A DNA stretch of 64,000 bases from Warburgia ugandensis. Lineage: Eukaryota; Streptophyta; Magnoliopsida; Canellales; Canellaceae. The stretch lies in NCBI GenBank assembly GCA_035236585.1, contig CP141132.1, forward strand, positions 18,947,945-19,011,944, written 5' to 3'. Position 1 is the first letter of the stretch. Every line of letters starts with the position of its first letter. The translations under genes were made by a program, and so were the position numbers. Below, one piece after another: positions 61,452 through 64,000 of the stretch. Below the pieces are notes generated by a model. The model saw nothing but the letters and a program-made list of their open reading frames with translations. It had not been told where the DNA came from and searched no databases.

Positions 61452-62589
61452 TCACAATGGAGTTTACTTAAATTTGGGTTGTAATTATTTATCACTATTA
61501 ATAGATTAGGGTTACATAAAGGATAGTTTCCATTTTAGCATACTTTCTATTTTTGTGTATTTTCTTTATTCTTGAAGAATTTGATATTTTCCTTTTTATT
61601 TGTGTAGGAATTTGGAGAAGAATAAAGACTTGGAGGAAGATCTTAGGATAATTTCCTACTCTATTTTTTTTCATATGAGTGAATTGTGGTGAGGATGTGC
61701 TTATAAATTTTTATACTCAATTTATTTATTTAAAATAAAGGGTTGTAATAATACAGATCAAGAGTGGGCCATACTAACCTAGAAGAGGATGTGACATGTA
61801 CATGGACCCACACTTGTATGAGAAGACTATTTTAGGACCCATTGTAAGCTACCCTAACTTCTTTCCAATTTCTAGATTAGGTTGCATTGTTAATTTAGTT
61901 GCATTTGGATGGTAGCATAGAGGATATAGAAAGAATTTTCTTGCTTGTTGCATTCTAGGATTTGTATTAGATTTACTACTTTCCTTGTATATATTGATCG
62001 AATAACATGGGAATGCTTAAGTGAATCAGTAAGGGCATTCTTCATTATAAGATCAAGGTTGGATGTGATAGCCATCTCTTGGCCAACCTAGGTTAAACAT
62101 TACCTTAAATGTAATGCTAGCCTCAACAATTAAATTGAAATCAATCTAGGAGAGACCTTAGAAGCTTTCAAGTTCATAGGACCCTCTTGGAAGGAGACAA
62201 CATATTACCACTCTAGTAACCCCATACTTGAATAGCTACGTTGGTAGTTAAATGACTAGCTTTGCCAAGACATTTGATGACTTAGATCAATTACCGCTGA
62301 CTGAGGAGGGTGTGAAATGGTTGATAAATGCAAGATCTAACTAATAAGCATTAGGATGAATTTGAAAGAGAGGAGGAGCTATGTAGCTTAAAAGTAACCT
62401 AAAATCTACTCCCCCAAAGAAAATAAAGAAAAGTCAACTTTTTAGTTTGCTTGCCATAGCCTTTGTTTGTTTACCTCATTTTACATATAGGTTGGAATAG
62501 GTAGAAAAAAAAAGGTACTCCTTCATTGTATAGAAAGTTGAGACAACAAAAAGCAAAGGACTTAAGAATCAAGCAGATTTAAAAACCGT
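61452..62589 (+). mobile_element. Leader of element D
   Basis: Non-coding. It contains a diverged hairpin module (caagagtg 61,759-61,766, cacacttg 61,809-61,816) and phrases shared with element B's leader ('cataggaccctcttg' near 62,177 against 39,290). Confidence 0.7.
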
Positions 62590-63620
62590 TGCCAAAAACA
62601 TGGCCAATGAAGCTAAGCCTTTGAGAGGCTATTTGATACCAATACAATTTAATTCCCCCATCACTTACAGAGTTATCTGCAACCAATGTAGAGTATTTTG
62701 AGTTAAAACTAGGTGTCATCCAACTTCTACCAACCTTTTATGGTCTGCATAAAGAAGATCCTTACAACCATGTCAAGGAATTCCTTGATATCTGTGCAAC
62801 ATTTAGGCACTGACATTTTTCTAATGACTATATTAGGTTATAAATATTTTCCTTCTCTTTAAAGGATAAAGTAAAAGCATGGATAAATTCATTAGAAATA
62901 GGGTCAACATTATATGAGAGCAATTAGCCAAGAAAATTTTGAGCAAATACTTTCCAATCCCCAAAACCAATCCTTTCCATAGAGAAATTATAAATTTTCA
63001 AAGAAAGAGGGTGAACATTTTTATGAATGGTGAGAAAGGTGAAAAGACCTATTGATCATGTGCCCACACCATGATTTTAAATAACAACAACTAATACAAT
63101 ATTTCTATGAAGGTCTGACCCCGCAAAATTGACATACAATTGATACTACTAGTGGTGGGGCACTCTAGACCAAGAGTGAAGGGGAGGCATAGAACTTCTT
63201 TGAAAATGTATATGAAATTCTCAACAATGAGATCATTCTATTAGAACAGAAAGATTTGTACAACCTCAAAGAATAAGGTATATATGAGATAAGGTCCACT
63301 CCTGAATTGTATAACAAAATAAATATATAGAATAATATGATGGATAAGATTGATAGTCTTTGCACTAAATTGGGAGAAGTTTTGTTAGTTAGAGAATCCA
63401 CTATGCAACCTCCATCGGAGGTCTATTCATTTTGTTCTAGTACAACACATCCTACCACTTCATGCCCCTCTAGCTCCTTATTCCTTGAAAATTATTCAAA
63501 GCAAGTGAATGCATTAAATGCATTCCATAATCCTAACAATAATCCATATTCTGAGAAACACAGTTCTGGATGGGCTAGGCGTCACAATTTTTCATGGTTT
63601 GAGAATAATCAGGTGTAGAA
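62590..63620 (+). pseudogene. gag: gag of element D, broken
   Basis: Near 62,728 the frame reads LPTFYGLHKEDPYNHVKEFL, then FSLKDKVKAWINSL (about 62,854), the core of the retrotransposon gag domain that builds the particle. Stops and frame changes follow to about 63,300. The last frame, 63,337-63,618, carries FCSSTTHPTTSCP (a CCHC-type knuckle missing its first Cys) and NPYSEKHSSGWARRHNFSWF, the 'NPYSNTYNPGWRNHPNFSW' block of Athila/Tat gag. A homologous block is in element B. Not translatable as one protein. Confidence 0.85.
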
Positions 63621-63734
63621 GAAAGCATATCTCACCAAGCAAGTTAGCTTAATCTTGTAACACAACACCCCATCAAAATATAAAAATCCAAGGTGTCCCA
63701 CCATATCATGTTTGATTGGGGAACATAAATTGAC

Positions 63735-64000
63735 AGGACAGTACTTGATTTAGGGTCAAGTGTTAAACTTTTACCTTATTGTATATATAAGGAATTAAGT
63801 TTAGGTGAGTTGAAAAGGACTAATACCCACCACAATTGGCAGATAGATTAGTTAAAGTTCCTCATCATGTGGTAGAGGATATACTAGTTGAGGTTGATAA
63901 GTTTTTATTTCCAATAGACCTCCCAATCTTAGATACACAGCCTATAGAAAACTTTAGTAGTCAAATTCTAGTCATTTAAGGATGTCCATTCTTAGCCACA
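63735..64000 (+). pseudogene. pol: Aspartic protease of element D (partial, at window end)
   Basis: The frame at 63,744 reads LDLGSSVKLLPYCIYKELSL, the DLGASVNLLPY active-site block used by Athila/Tat proteases. After frame changes VKVPHHVVEDILVEVDKF-like text (about 63,855-63,905) and a degraded GRPFLAT block at 63,980-64,000 follow. The catalytic Asp is kept, but frame breaks make it inactive. RT should follow outside the window. Confidence 0.85.

Larger units (their letters stand above)
59475..64000 (+). mobile_element. Element D: Athila/Tat-like gypsy element, cut by window end
   Basis: 5' LTR (left boundary uncertain, about 59,475) ends near 61,426, with PBS at 61,433, leader, gag, and the beginning of the protease at the window edge. 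The LTR shares its 3' part with element C's LTR (60,976-61,097 against 18,265-18,320, present twice here). This is the only element in the window with the gag and protease hallmarks in one series, so it is the closest to an autonomous copy. RT and the rest should lie beyond 64,000. Confidence 0.8.

Overview
This window looks like repeat-dominated nuclear DNA from a seed plant. It is AT-rich, and essentially everything recognisable is a degenerate retrotransposon: Ty3/gypsy elements with LTRs of about 0.9 to 4.1 kb, an RTE-clade LINE present in two copies, and a fragment of an Au-type SINE. I found no convincing host protein gene, tRNA, rRNA, CRISPR array or organelle insertion. The species cannot be told from the sequence. 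Percent identities mentioned are rough impressions by eye.

Left part (1-24,942). Fragments of minus-strand gypsy LTRs lie at 1,001-3,335, 3,382-4,309 and 11,500-13,589. A block of degenerate 58-bp tandem repeats is split in two (4,314-4,606 and 9,705-10,260) by a solo-LTR-like insertion with a 5-bp target duplication TAGAG. That LTR is itself split by a second LTR (5,186-7,782) with target duplication AGAAA. Next comes the 3' half of a plus-strand Athila/Tat-like element, with pol remnant 13,740-14,275 and 3' LTR 15,628-18,615. A minus LTR remnant (19,533-21,831) and a plus LTR holding the SINE fragment (21,832-24,036) follow.

Centre (24,037-50,914) is a four-level nest. A minus-strand Athila/Tat-like element ('Y') was interrupted by element A (24,943-48,577), a Tekay/Del-like chromovirus-type element with a tRNA-iMet-type PBS and LTRs of about 4 kb. 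Element B (32,962-45,118; tRNA-Asp-type PBS, target duplication TCATG) inserted into the 3' LTR of A. An RTE LINE (34,539-37,917) inserted into the 5' LTR of B. A second, 3'-truncated copy of the same LINE family (48,775-50,190) sits in element Y to the right of A.

Right part (50,915-64,000). A probable plus LTR remnant comes first, then the reverse-transcriptase portion of element Y on the minus strand (54,200-55,430), then a plus LTR (56,074-59,464). Last is element D, a plus-strand Athila/Tat-like element with LTR, PBS, gag and the start of the protease, which runs off the window end.

None of the coding remnants is intact: frames are broken and several catalytic or zinc-binding residues are replaced. 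The longest open frame with element homology is a 254-codon gag/linker-type frame in B, which lacks all pol domains. The scientific value of the window is its nesting history and the conserved non-coding modules (hairpins, tandem leader repeats, 58-bp repeats) shared among elements. I saw no new defence or metabolic system.
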